Shown one piece after another: positions 21,115 through 32,529 of a stretch of 64,000 bases of DNA. Origin of the DNA: Nemertoderma westbladi. Taxonomy: Eukaryota > Xenacoelomorpha > Nemertodermatida > Nemertodermatidae. The stretch covers positions 1-64,000 of the forward strand of contig JAUCBJ010002723.1 of the NCBI GenBank assembly GCA_032718475.1. Direction: 5' to 3'. The notes beneath the pieces were generated by a model, which was not told the origin of the DNA, did no database searches, and was given only the letters and a program-made list of their open reading frames with translations. Made by a program: the position numbers and the translations under genes. Within the stretch, counting starts at the first letter, position 1. Each line of letters starts with the position of its first letter.

Positions 21115-21395
21115 GCTGTGCTGACAGTGTGCTGAGTGTCAGCATTACATTATGCCGACAGTGTCTGCGTTACGTTGTGCCGACAGTGTTGGCATTACAT
21201 TGTGCCAACAGTGTCAGTGTTATGTTGTGCCGACAGTGTCAGTGTTACGTTGTGCCGACAGTGTCAACGTTATGTTGTGCCAACAGTGTCAGTGTTACAT
21301 TGTGCCAACAGTGTTGGCATTACTTTGTGCCAACAGTGTCAGCATTACATTGTGCCAACAGTGTCAGCATTGCATTGTACCAACAGTGTCGTAGG
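21115..21395 (+). repeat. 24-bp minisatellite, about 12 copies
   Basis: The unit is approximately CATTACATTGTGCCAACAGTGTCAG, with variants cgaca/caaca and gcatt/gtgtt. Units are 24 bp, a multiple of three, so all forward frames stay open. The repeat reads as Cys/Val/Gln-rich peptide (LCRQCQRYVVPTVS) but there is no evidence that it is translated. Confidence 0.9.
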
Positions 21396-21622
21396 TCTAA
21401 CTGTTTCCAAGATACAGATGAATTCAAAAAAAAATATAAATGAAACCATCCCCCACCCCCGTGCCCCAGGCCTGATAGGGTTAAAGGGGGCCTTTTATAT
21501 AGTCCTAATCCAAATAAGCGTTAACTTGGCCATTTTGGTATTCCTATGGGCTATTTGGTCATTTCAGGGCCGGATTAACCAAAGCAGAGGCCCTGGACTA
21601 ATAAAAATGTGGAGGCCCCCAG

Positions 21623-21647
21623 CCCCCCCCCCCCCCCCCCCCCCCCC
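21623..21647 (+). repeat. Poly-C tract, 25 bases
   Basis: Homopolymer run. Similar C or G runs of about 10-24 bases occur at 15945, 26885, 32478, 41906, 44497, 53730, 60637 and 63208. Confidence 0.95.
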
Positions 21648-21933
21648 GTAAAAAAAATATCAAAAGTTTGGTTCGAACAAACAAACAGACAGACAAGATA
21701 TAAATACAAAATATTAAATTTTATTTCACCCTGCAGCTGCAAATGAGTCGATGATTCTCTGTAACTTTTAACTTCATCATTTTTCCGAGGCTACAGTAAA
21801 TGACCCGCATTACTTCATTAAACGTGGCTCGGCCCGCAAACTTGGTTTTGTAATTTTGTAATATATACGTTTAATTTCCTGATCCTGTAAATAATATAAG
21901 AATAATAGGCCTATTTAATATGTTCACTCACAG

Positions 21934-24900
21934 TTACATCACATTTCTTCGGCATTTTAATAAGGCAAAATCATCAATAATTGAGCTGCAATCCATATCA
22001 CGAACAATGTCACTTTCTATAGCCATCAGGGCTAGATTTGATAATCGTCCGTGACCCATCGATGAACGCAACACATTCTTAATCCGTTTGAGGAAATTGA
22101 AGCTGCGCTCACCACTACAGTTTGTGGAAAACTGGCAGAGATAGATGCGTAAAGCAACTTCTACATTCGGAAACGTTGATAATAAATCGGAGTCGAATAT
22201 TATTGAATACAGAGACAGTGCAGTAATCTTAGCGAGCTTGCATCCTCTAACGAAGCAACAGAACTGCGCAAACTCACCGGGAAAGTCTGGCTCGATATCA
22301 CAGCTGTAAATCTCTGTAAGGTGTGTTGCTTTTTGATGCAGGGATTCTGAACTTAGTGATTCAAATTCTGTTAGAAAACCGAATTTATCATAAACTGTCC
22401 TGTACGCCTCTATGCGGGTATTCAATGCAGCTATCAACTGGTCAATGATAATTAAGAAAGTTTCTCTTCGAAATTTATCTCGGCCTGACAATGGGTCTTC
22501 ATCGGGAATCGGGTTATCATCAAAACTAAATCAAAATATTCACAGTGTGAAGTAGGTAATTTTGTTCCACGGATGAAACTCTATTATAATTAATTAATTA
22601 ACTGTTTAATTAATTTTATTTAATTTATTTATTTATTTAATTTAATTTATTAATTAATAGTATCACTTACCGCGTATTTCGTCCTTGAGTTCTTCTGATA
22701 TTAACAACATAGTCGACATCAACTTTCTTGAGTGCCTTTGCCTCAATTTCATCAAAGCCATGCCTTAAATTGTTTAGAAAGTCGACTAAAGACTTCAGAA
22801 GCGTGATGGCCGAGTTTAAATCAATATCATTTTTCTGTAATGATTTACTTGTTGCATTGAACCGTTGAAGAACTATACTCCACAGCTCGCACACAATGGC
22901 AGTTTCTAAACTTTCCATATTTGTAGCCAAACATCTCGATTCGTGCCTCACATCAGCCTTCTGATCCTCATCAGCTGAAATCAATCAATTGAGCTCATAT
23001 GAGCTCGTATATTAGTTTTATTTAGAAATTGAAATCTCACGAATAAATAGGCCTATTAGCTGATTAGTGAACTATCATATGAACAGTTATTTGCAATTTG
23101 TGTAGCCTATTGAATTTGTGTAGTTATTTAATTAGCCAAATAAAGCAGTAGCATAGCTAGTGTTGCATTATTTGACTAAAAGAGAGGAAAATAATTCGTG
23201 ATATACTGGTTCATTGCCATTCAAATGAACTTGGTACTCTACATCTTGCGATCAGTATGGCTTGTTGTTATAATAGTTGAATTGCGTAAAGTGGTGTTTA
23301 TGGTGGTAGAACATGTGCAGATACATTCAAGTATTTTACGGAAAATGATGATGACGATAAATAATCAACTGAGGTGATGACGGTGATGTTTGTTTATAAG
23401 TTATTTATTTATTATATTATATATTATTATATTATATTATATATATTGTTTATTTTAACGCTGTTTATTTGGTTTCTTGTTTTGTTTGAAAATATTAGGT
23501 ATTCCGTTTTCTTTAGATTAAGAGATAGTCTGTTATCAATTAGCCATCCATCCAGTTTCTGTAGTTCGTCATTTACTGTAGATATCAAGGTATTAGTATT
23601 AGGGTGTGTGTACAGTAGGTTTGTATCATCGGCAAAGAGCGTAGCGGTTAGTGATGTGCAATTCGGTAGGTCATTGATATATAGTAAGAATAGAGTACTG
23701 CTTAGAATAGCGCCTTGAGGGGTGCCACATAGTGGGGTAAGTGGATCGGAGTTTGTATGATTAAGAACAACTGTATATGATCTGTCGGTAAGGAAGCTTG
23801 TTAGTAACTTGTGAGGAAGGCCTCGGATTCCATAGCAGTTTAATTTTTTTAAAAGTATATCGTGATTCAGGGTGTCGAATGCCTTCTTCAAATCAATTGA
23901 GATTAAACAACCTGCGTCCTGTGCGTCCAGAGTATCTTGTAGGCGTTCGGTAATTGTAAGTATGGCGTCGGTAGTTGTAGATTTTTTCCTAAAGCCGTAT
24001 TGTGAGTCTATCAGTATTGTGTTTTTGTGAAGGTAGCTAATTAATTGTGTATTGATTATCCGTTCGTATATTTTGCTGAAAAGTGGTAGTATAGAAATGG
24101 GACGGTAGTTATTCTTATCGGTGGGGTCTCCTGCTTTAAATACTGGAGTAATTTTCGCTTTTTTTAATATTGTCGGGAAGAAGCCATGCTGTATAGATAC
24201 ATTAATTAAGTATGTTAAATGGGGTGCTAAGTCATATGCTGAGATTTTTATTAATCTGATAGGGAAGGAGTCATTAGTAGCACAATTATTATTTAGATCT
24301 AGCATGTTATATATTACTTCAGTATTTGTTGTTTCAGCTAAATGAAATGAGTTTGCTTTGCGGTGGTTGATGAATCGTGTAGGATTTTTGATTGTCTTGG
24401 GGATTTTTTCTGCTAGTTTTGGGCCTATGTTCGCGAAGTGTTCATTGAATGTATTTGCAATATGTTTTGGATCAGTTGTTGTTTTTATCTGGCCTGATGA
24501 TGTAGTGCATATCAATTTTTTCGGAGAATTTAAGTTTTTTGTTTTATTGAGGGCGTTATTTATAGTTTGCCATGTTTTCTTTGTATTGTTTTTGTTTTTC
24601 TCAAATTCCTTAGCGTAATATTTTTTTTGCGCTGTTCTGAGTGTTTTTGTAAGTTCGTTCCGGTATTTTTTATAGTGATGTTCTTTTTCTGGTGTTGGGT
24701 TATTTAATAGAGATGCGTAAGTTTATTTTTTGTTATTGTTGATTGTGCAAGGGAGGTAGTTAGTTACCCAGGGTTTTTTTGGAATCTCGCGCGATTTTAA
24801 TAGTTTTTTTTTAAATGTTTGTCCGTAATTTTTTCTAGGTCTTTGTAGAATGCTTCAAATTTGTTATTTATTGGTATTTCTGTATCGTTGTATGTCCAGT

Positions 24901-26090
24901 TGTTGCTGTTCCGTATATCCGAGAGAAAGTTTGCTTGTTTAAAGTTTGAATAGTCGTATACGTATTTTTCTTGCGGCTGTGAAAAAAAACATGAGTATTT
25001 CTGTAGAATGACAAAGGTTGCTAAATGATCCGTGGTTCCAAGTTGTCCTGTGAAAACGCCGGAGGTTAGTATTTTGTTCGAGATATTTGTAGATATATGG
25101 TCCAGTATAGTTTTAGAGTAAGACGTAATTCTAGTTGGTTTGTCAATAAGTTGTTCTAGCCCGTTTGATTCGAGTATTTGTAAGTAGTTGTTAGCTGTGT
25201 TGGAGCGTTTCAGTAAGTCTATGTTGAAGTCGCCTGTTAGTATTGTGTCTGTATTCTGTTGGTTAATTGTGGATAGAGTGGCCCGCCCGGTTTTTCTTTT
25301 TCCGTGTCTGCGTTTTGAGTTTCTTGTTCTCCTTGGTGTCGTTCAACTTCGTTGATGGCAACGTCAGTGGGTGGAATGGGGACGGGTACAACAGCGTCAT
25401 GGATGTCTTTAATTACAACATAAGGGTTGTATTGGCGCCCTCGGCGGCCTCGCCAATTCATACGGCCTCGTCGTCCGTTATTAGTAATAACATTAATTAT
25501 GGGGTTACGCCCATTTATATTAATTCGATCCATTTTTTATATTTCATTACACTGGAAATACTTTCCAGTGCCTCAGCAATCTCTTTAAATTGTTTCGTGA
25601 ACGCTTGGGTTGCATCAGCATGAGCTGACCATCTCGTGTCTGATAGACGCTTGACTGTTACTGGGTGGGGATTGGATGCAGGATCTTTTGTTAAGCAGTT
25701 GGTAAGAACACCCCACCGATATGTAGAAGCTGAAAAAAATGTATAAATATGCTGCAGTAGCCCGAAGTAAGATACTGCAGCAGGACAGCAATCCACAGCA
25801 CATTGGCCAACTAAATTTAGTGAATGAGCGGCACAGGGAATATAATCAACGAGTGAATTCTGCTGCAGCAGCCGCGCTTGAACGCCTTTATACTTACCAC
25901 TCATGTTAGAGGCATTATCGTAACATTGCCCACGACAGTATTTAAAATCTATTTTTAGCTCACTTAAATATTTTAGCAAAGATTCTGCAATAACTTCTCC
26001 GGAATGGCCTTCAATTTTCAAAAAATGCAAAAAGCATTCAACGGGTTTGTGGATTTTGGGGTTAATATATCGCGTATCACCGCTGCTGGT
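21934..26090 (-). pseudogene. hAT-type transposase gene, three exons, 5' end missing
   Basis: Exon segments on the minus strand: about 26090-25553 (INPKIHKPVECFLHFLKIEG, YDNASNMSGKYKG, AAHSLNL, LSDTRWSAHADA), 22974-22671 (ETAIVCELWSIVLQRFNATS) and 22525-21934 (RRETFLIIIDQL, FPNVEVALRIYL, STNCSGERSFNFLKRIKN). These are the core and C-terminal dimerisation blocks of the ZMYM1/DUF4371-like hAT group, which cuts and pastes DNA. Introns are supported by GTAAGTG at 22670 with a TTTAG acceptor at 22526, and TTTCAG before 22974; phases match across both. The larger intron holds a LINE. The D at YDNASN and the CSGERSF box are intact. The N-terminal BED/TTF zinc finger is absent; a Gly-rich GCC/ACC repeat (26090-26190) sits there instead. 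Exons themselves have no stops, so decay is mild. Confidence 0.85.
23420..25530 (-). pseudogene. LINE-B copy 1: endonuclease plus RT, inside hAT intron
   Basis: The RT frame is 24515-23427 with blocks NNCATNDSFPIRLIK, NNYRPISILPLFSKIYERI, YGFRKKSTTTDAIL, the catalytic SIDLKKAFDTLNHDIL, GTPQGAILSSTLFLLYINDL and LFADDTNLLY. Upstream, about 25260-24730, broken frames keep the end of an AP-type endonuclease, including ILTGDFNIDLL. This pattern (FADD, YINDLP, KKAFDTLNH) is that of CR1/Jockey-like LINEs. The C-terminal part after NLKKTEYLIFSN is lost. It lies in the intron between hAT exons ending at 25553 and starting at 22974. A Gly/Arg-rich frame at 25533-25237 may be part of its 5' region. Confidence 0.85.
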
Positions 26091-26342
26091 GCCGCCATCG
26101 ACGTGGTAGCCACCCCCGCTGCAGCCACAGCCACTCCTACCAGCGCCACTGGCGCCACCCCCACCACCGTTCCTGCTGGCACCATGATGAAATAAAACTT
26201 TGTAATGTCTTTATGTCTTTGTAATTAAAGTATTAGTTACAGGCGTTGGTCTGGTGCAATTACCGGTATTTAATTACAACTGTATAATAAATAAATAAAT
26301 AATAATAATATCATCTTGCCTGTCTTGGTAAAATGAGAAGTT

Positions 26343-27230
26343 ACTTTTCAACCCGACGAATAAGTTTTCTGCGGAGCTGAAACGACTATTAAAGAACAAC
26401 AACATCAGTGATAAGGATCTACAAGAGTACATAGTGCCTAAGCATCCCACGGCAGGGTACGTGTTCACGCTATCTAAAGATCACAAAGAATGCTCAGAGT
26501 GGATAGATTGGGGAGGAGGGATGCTCAGCAACAGGAATGATGTCCAAGCGCACAACTCAGTTACTGATTTCAATTATCCAACCGATTTTGGAGAGGATGC
26601 CGCACTACATTCCGGATTCCACTGCAGCGAGGAGAAGCTTACCGGTTGAACCACACGAACAGGAGACATTTTTGGCACTGGATGTGAAGGATATGTATCC
26701 TTTGGTGGACTTTAGTTTAATGACTGATGCGATATCAGCCACTTTTGAAGGAGAATCCAGACATTATGGAGGACTCAGGATATACAGTAGAGCAAATTGT
26801 TGTCTTACTATGATATGTCATTACTCATACCCATTTTCGTGCAGAAGGGGGGTTTCTATTTATTAATCAAGGGGCTGGTGATGGGGGGGGGGGGGGGGGG
26901 GGGGCAGCCAGGAAGTCGATTGCGGTGTTAACGGTAAATAGAGTACATATGCATATTAGTCTGATTACTTTAGTAGGTGCTACCTTTTTTATTTGTAGAC
27001 GATGGGGAAGGAATTTTTAATAGAGTATTAACAGAGGAAGATTAGGGTCAGGTACAACACTGCCAGTGGGGAAGTGTTTGGGTGGGACTCCATTCAGTTT
27101 ACCATAGAATTTTCACATGATAAAACCACCATTTTGGGTTTAGATTTATTTATTAGGGAGGGGGACAACCGTGTAGTTTGGATAGATAGGAGATAGATAT
27201 AGAGGACCGTATAGATAGAAGGGGGGCAGC
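26343..27230 (+). pseudogene. Penelope-like element RT, copy A, frameshifted
   Basis: Fragments in several frames: PKHPTAGYVFTLSKDHKE (from 26434), IIQPILERMPHYIPDS (26570s), FLALDVKDMYPLVDF (26670-26710), FVDDGEG-type catalytic sequence (about 26990-27010) and IQFTIEFSHDKTTILGLDLF (about 27090-27150). The order matches Penelope-like RTs, with LPKxHK, LxxDVxxMYP and a YVDD-type palm. A G-run of about 22 bases at 26885 sits inside. Frameshifts, plus a deletion near the FVDD compared with copy B, make it inactive. The GIY-YIG domain expected at the C-terminus does not follow; a LINE-A scrap does. Confidence 0.72.
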
Positions 27231-27269
27231 GTTTGTGTCCACCAGGGACTGATATCTAACGTAAGGGAA

Positions 27270-27376
27270 AGGCATGGGCTGGGCAGCCTTGAATAGGCTT
27301 TCCAGGATTTGGAAGTCACCGAGAATTAATCGGACACTTAAGGTCCGATTATTTAGAGCAGCAGTAGTTCCAGTAA
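27270..27376 (+). pseudogene. LINE-A fragment (NRLSRIWKSP region)
   Basis: Matches 17379-17480 reversed, the part of LINE-A coding for LNRLSRIWKSPRIN and KVRLFRA. It ends abruptly at 'GTAGTTCCAG', where copia sequence begins. Confidence 0.85.
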
Positions 27377-30300
27377 GTTGATTTAACTACATGGCTTGAT
27401 CCATTATCTTCGAAGGAATATTTGTTGTCCCACATGGTTGATTTGGCGACACGTTTCTCCATAGCATCTATTGTATCAGATAAACTTCCTCAGACTATGG
27501 CTCAGGCTATATCTGCTACTTGGTTATCACATTATGGTATACCAAAATCGGTTTTTTCAGATAATGGTGGTGAGTTCGTCAATGATTTAATGGGGATTCT
27601 TGGAGAAAGGTTTGGCACAAAATTACTGACAACAGCTGCATATTCACCATTCTCGAATGGTTTTTGTGAACGTCACAATGGAGTGTTGAAACAAATTTTG
27701 ACGAAAAGCAGACAAGAGAACATGAATGTTTCCATGGATCTGTTAATCAGTTTTGCTCTCTTAGCGAAGAATTATTTAGCTAACCATAACGGTTTTTCAC
27801 CTTATCAATGTGTTTTTGGAAGAAATCCATATATTCCATCTATTTTAAGTGCGACACCACCCATGTTAAATGAAAGTGTAGGAAATCCACTTGTTAAGGA
27901 TTTGTTAAATGCCATTCATGTAACAAGAACAGCATATATGTAGTCTGAGGCAAGTTCGAAATTTAAAAAAGCCTTATCCTTGAGATTGTATGCATCGGGT
28001 GCACCATTTTTTCCAAAAGAAGACGTTTTCTACTGGAGAGATGGGTCGTGCAAACGAACTAAAGGTTGGCATGGTCCTGCAGTTGTTATTGGCTCTGACG
28101 GGCAGGTTATATTTGTATGCCATGGAGGCTCCATAGTTAAAGTTCACTCAACTCATCTAAGACGCTCGAATGAAGGGTCTGCTATTTCAAGGAATGATGT
28201 TAAGGTTGATAAAGAGGATAGTGTTTCGGATCCAGGAATTAGTGATAATTCTTCCAAGTTTGTGGGGAGACCAAATCACAGTTCACCAGCAAATGATATT
28301 ATTTCCACTAGTAACATTAGCAGTACAGATTCGAATTTGGAGAACATGAGAGTAGACTCCAGTATTATTGAGAATGTGCGAGAAAAGCGAATAACGCAGC
28401 CTATAAAACGCTTTGGAATTGATGATATATATGAAACAAATGATATTGGCTCTTTGGATTCTGCAAAACGAAGTGAATTAAATAATTGGAAGAAATATGA
28501 AGTATATGAGGAAGTAGAAAAAACTGATTTAATTGTCCCTGAGGTCACTACTAAATGGGTTATTACTGAGAAGGTTGATATGGAAGGAACTATTTAGACA
28601 ATGTTCAGCCGGTTAAAATAGAAAATGAATCTGATTTGCAGGATTCAGCTAAAGAATGTGAGCATCAATATCGATCATTACTTGGATCATTGCAATGGCT
28701 AGGAAACTCTACCCGGCCTGATATTCTTTATGGTGTATCAGCACTTCTTGGATATGCGACCTCTATAAAAGTGAAACATGTGAAGGCAGTTAATAAACTA
28801 CTCCGCAAAGCAAAGTCACTAGAACCAGTAGAAATTTTGTGTAAACCTATTAACGAGAGACGGCGTCAAGACACCGTTAAGCAAGTCGGAAGTCATCAAT
28901 CAAATGTAAGTTCCCTCAACAATGTTTACCTATGGTCAGAAGGGAAGTGTTATTTACCTATGGTCAGAGAGAGATCACACTCTGTAATTTGGCAATTGCT
29001 CAAATCCATTCAGCTGAATGGCACAGTAGAGTAAATTAAACTAAATTCCCTCCACAATGTTTGCCTATGGTCTGAAGGAACTAACAGTCATTCAGCTTGC
29101 ACTAATGTCAATCACCTACAGTATAAAACATTTAGAATGCCACAGTGTGTAACCTGATACAGATAATAAGCAGTGATATTTATATTTCAAACTATCAGTT
29201 AGTGTTAGCCTTACAGAGTATCAGTATGAGGCTGAGTAAACATTCCACCTTATAAGCATACTGCCTCCACAGTATTAATGTTGGCTGAAAGATTTAAAAA
29301 TAAAACAATTATTATTTTAAATACAGTGCAATCCAATAATACCCAACACACTGTGTAACTAACAGTCATTCAGCTTAAACGTCAATTAACATAGAAGAGA
29401 GAGTAACCTTGTAGATCCCAATAGGAAGCATTGGGAAGAGATATTCAGCTGAGGCTGTAATAGCTGGCTAACCCAGTGAATGATTATAAAGTTGGCACTG
29501 TATGTACTTCCTTGTTAGGTGGCTCTTCCTATAGAATAGCAAACCAACCAGTTAATGTTTGCTTTGCCAGAGAGTGGTTGGTAGGGCCTAAACAAACAGT
29601 ATGGGTGTACTAAGTATAATAATCTTGGCAACCTCATCGATTTATTACTAAGCCTTGTGTAGAAATGCATTACATAAGCCATTTTTCATCAGGACACCAG
29701 CTGTCATGGGTGTTATTTTACCATTGCGCCTATGGCGTTTTTTTCGTTTATCTGTATTTTTCGAGCCCAGAGGCTATGGACGGAGTAGCCGATCATGCCA
29801 GGAGAACCGCGGTATCTAGATGCTGTGAAAATTTCATAAAAATCGTTAGAGTAGTTTTGGCTGTAGATCAGTCAGACAGCCAGTCAGTCAACAATTCTTA
29901 CAGTAATCAAGTCTAACGACTTGCTAACTAGTGACGTGCCTAGCGGCCCGATAAGAACCGACTTTTTATTTTAAATAAAAGAGACAACGAGAATTAGTAT
30001 AGAACTAATAATTATGTAAAAATACAATCATATTTCATACAATAATTATTAATAAATTCGATCTATTATTAGTTGCTCAATTCTAGAACAAAATCGACCT
30101 ACAACTAGTGAAGACCTCGTTTTGGAATTTCGAAACCACACTGGTGCGATGCGCGTTATCGAGTTTAGTTAATAAATTGAAAACTCCATCAATTCATGTG
30201 CAACCATTAATAAGAAATCGCGATAAATGTAATTAAATAAAAATTATTCTAGAAAAATTTTCCTCAAAAAGTATGAAGTCTTGGCATTGCTGACGCGAAA

Positions 30301-31920
30301 CTAGGCTAGTGAGATTCAGGATATTGCGTTTAATATAAAAATCGAAAACGCTATCGAATTCCATAAAGGCGTTAATAAAATACTGCAACTTTTTTGAAAT
30401 TTGTAAAATTCTAGAACTAGAAAAAATTTAATTTTGAATGGCGCTGTTTGGGGTTTCGAAACATGGATAGGCTGAAAGAGGACATTGAATTAAGTTGAAA
30501 AATAAAAACCCCATTGAATTTGGGCAAAGCGTTCCGGAGTTATAGCGGATCGGAAAAATTGACCCCCCCCAGTCGCCAAAAATTTACAGTAATTTAAAAT
30601 TTTGCAAAAAATATTTTTTGCGTTATTTTTGATGGCGAATCGATTGGCAGTACTGGCTACGAAAAAATTTTTTTTTAATTTTTGGTCAGAAAAAAAAACA
30701 TCTTAAAACATCAAAAAACATCAAAAAGTATCTTTTTAAAAACATTTGATGTCTTTGCCTATGGTCAGAGAATGATCCAACTCTGTAACTTGGCAATCGC
30801 TCAAATCCATTCAGCTGAAAGGCACAGTAGAGTAAACTAAAGTAAATTCCCTATACAATGTTCTGAAGAGGAGACTGACAGAGAGTAATCCAACAATAAA
30901 ACATTTTGCAATAATGTTGGCATTAATGTAGCCAACACACTGTGTACTTAAGTCATTCAGCTTACATTAGCAGAGGGAGAAACTTGGATACTCCCCTAGA
31001 ATGCATTGGGAAGAGTTATTCAGCTGAGGCGATACTAGATTTCAAACTAAACCAACCAGTTAATGTTTGCTTTGCCAGAGAGTGGTGAGTGGTTGGTAGG
31101 GCCTAAACAAACAGTATGGGTGTACTAAGTATAATAATCTTGGCAACCTCATCGATTTATTACTAAGCCTTGTGTAGAAATGCATTACATAAGCCATTTT
31201 TCATCACGACACCAGTTGTCATTGGTGTTATTTAACCATTGCGCCTATGGCGTTTTTTCGTTTATCTCTATTTTTCGAGCCCAGAGGCTATGGACAGAGT
31301 AGCCGATCATGCCAGGGACCTTAGAATCGCGGTATCTAGCCGCTGTGAAAATTTCATCAAAATCGTTAGAGTAGTTTTGGCTGTAGGTCAGTCAATCAAT
31401 CAGTCAGCCAGCCATGAGCAATTCTTACTTAAACAACTGTTTGATTGAAATGATTGAAACATATGTTGATGCATGTTTTGCAAACTTAGAAGATGTTCGT
31501 TCACAAGCTGGATTTATAAACTATATTACTGATAGTGGAGCTTCTGATCGCACTAATGTGCTTACATGGCATTATAATCGCATTCAACGGGTTTGCTGGT
31601 CAACGTTTGGGACAGAGCTTTTGGCAGCTGGCTCAGGTGTAGATCATTCGATGTTTGTTAACTCGTTTCTAAAGGAATTACATATTGACGTAAAAACTGT
31701 CAAGCTATATACAGATAGTAAAGGTCTATATGATAACCTCCGTACAGTTATAAATGAACCTACTGAAAAGCGCTTGAAAGTTGAACTAGCAACTATTCGA
31801 CAATCCATGATGAATGATGGCGTTGAATTATACATTATTGAATCAAAACAAAATTTAGCTGATGTTTTAACAAAAGAACGCCATGGTTTTGAACTTATTG
31901 GTCATATTATGCAGAAATAA
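27377..31920 (+). pseudogene. Ty1/copia-type element, copy A, split and RT-deleted
   Basis: 27422-27943 is an integrase core: MVDLATRFSIASIVSDK with the first Asp, VFSDNGGEFVND with the second, and FSNGFCERHNGVLK with the catalytic Glu. 27980-28597 gives the integrase tail (FYWRDGSCKR...KVHSTHLRRS) and the beginning of the RT domain (TTKWVITEKVD). An internal deletion removes the RT core. 28636-28853 resumes at HQYRSLLGSLQWLGNSTRPD, the RT-RNase H connection. After a 2.6-kb insertion, 31429-31920 supplies RNase H (YVDACFANLEDVRSQAG, FGTELLAAGSGVD, LYTDSKGLYDNL, NLADVLTKERHG). Integrase before RT/RNase H is the copia order. Gag and protease are missing. A stop codon (TAG) lies at 27941 where copy B has GAG. 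Confidence 0.85.
28854..31428 (+). mobile_element. 2.6-kb insertion with direct-repeat ends in copia RNase H
   Basis: Copy B of the copia element reads straight through where this DNA sits, so its limits are exact to about one base: left flank CCTATTAA, right flank TTAAACAACTG. About 28905-29900 and 30755-31428 are direct repeats of each other with indels, including the phrases TTGGCAATTGCTCAAATCCA, CATTGCGCCTATGGCG, TTTTCGAGCCCAGAGGCTATGGAC and AAATCGTTAGAGTAGTTTTGG. Both repeats end CAATTCTTAC after a CAGTCAGCCAG run. The middle, 29900-30750, is AT-rich with its own internal repeats and no coding potential. No clear target-site duplication is seen. Superfamily unknown. Confidence 0.75.
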
Positions 31921-32061
31921 ATGAACTAAAACATCATTTATAAGAGAAAGGAGAAAGTAAAATTGGAAAAATAGTAAATGTTAAACAATCTAAATATTTT
32001 TAGTGATATTATGTTTATTAAAACTCGAGAAAGTTGTATTAATTAAGATACTTACCATATT
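31921..32061 (+). other. 3' tail of copia copy A
   Basis: Near-identical to 43918-44058 in copy B; the similarity stops at CTTACCATATT in both copies. Confidence 0.7.
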
Positions 32062-32100
32062 GGTTCACGGTCCTTGACATAAGTGACCATTATTACCGTA

Positions 32101-32101
<1 letters not shown>

Positions 32102-32140
<39 letters not shown>
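32102..32140 (+). repeat. (GT)n microsatellite
   Basis: About 19 uninterrupted GT units. Confidence 0.97.
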
Positions 32141-32142
<2 letters not shown>

Positions 32143-32529
32143 GTGTGTTCGTGTATACCATGTAAACAGAGGATACTTAGGTCATACACTACTACCCACA
32201 TAACGAGGAGATTATGAAAATCGAGAATATCCTCTATTTGAAATTAATTAAATTAGCGTTTTCCGGTATCAGGATATCCTAAAAATCTCCCCGATTGTAA
32301 AACTGTGAAATATCCTCAGTTTACCTGTTAGAAGGAAGAAGTGTATGAATTGTGTGTGTCGCCGGTGTGTTAGTATCTCCTCGGTGGCTACGGAAAGTTC
32401 GCACGAAAATTCAAATCACCCCGGATTGCGAATCACCCCGGATTGCACTGATATGTTAATATCATACATAATAAATATGGGGGGGGGGGGGGGTTGGTTG
32501 TTGTTGTTAATGCAATCAAAATTCATCCC

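Noticed and set aside
21136-21651. 171-codon Cys-rich frame
   Set aside because: Most of it is the 24-bp minisatellite and the end is poly-C; other frames are equally open.
26004-26195. Ala/Thr-rich 63-codon plus-strand frame
   Set aside because: It is the complement of the hAT exon plus a GCC/ACC simple repeat.
28845-28860. piggyBac-type TTAA target duplication at the 2.6-kb insertion
   Set aside because: TTAA is present on both sides, but the empty site in copy B reads TTAATTTAAAC, so the flanks do not represent a duplicated TTAA; one base is simply missing or changed.
29665-29916. 83-codon frame, and its homologue at 31239-31448
   Set aside because: Both lie in the direct repeats of the 2.6-kb insertion and resemble non-coding tails with CAGTCAG repeats; the frame is not conserved between the two.
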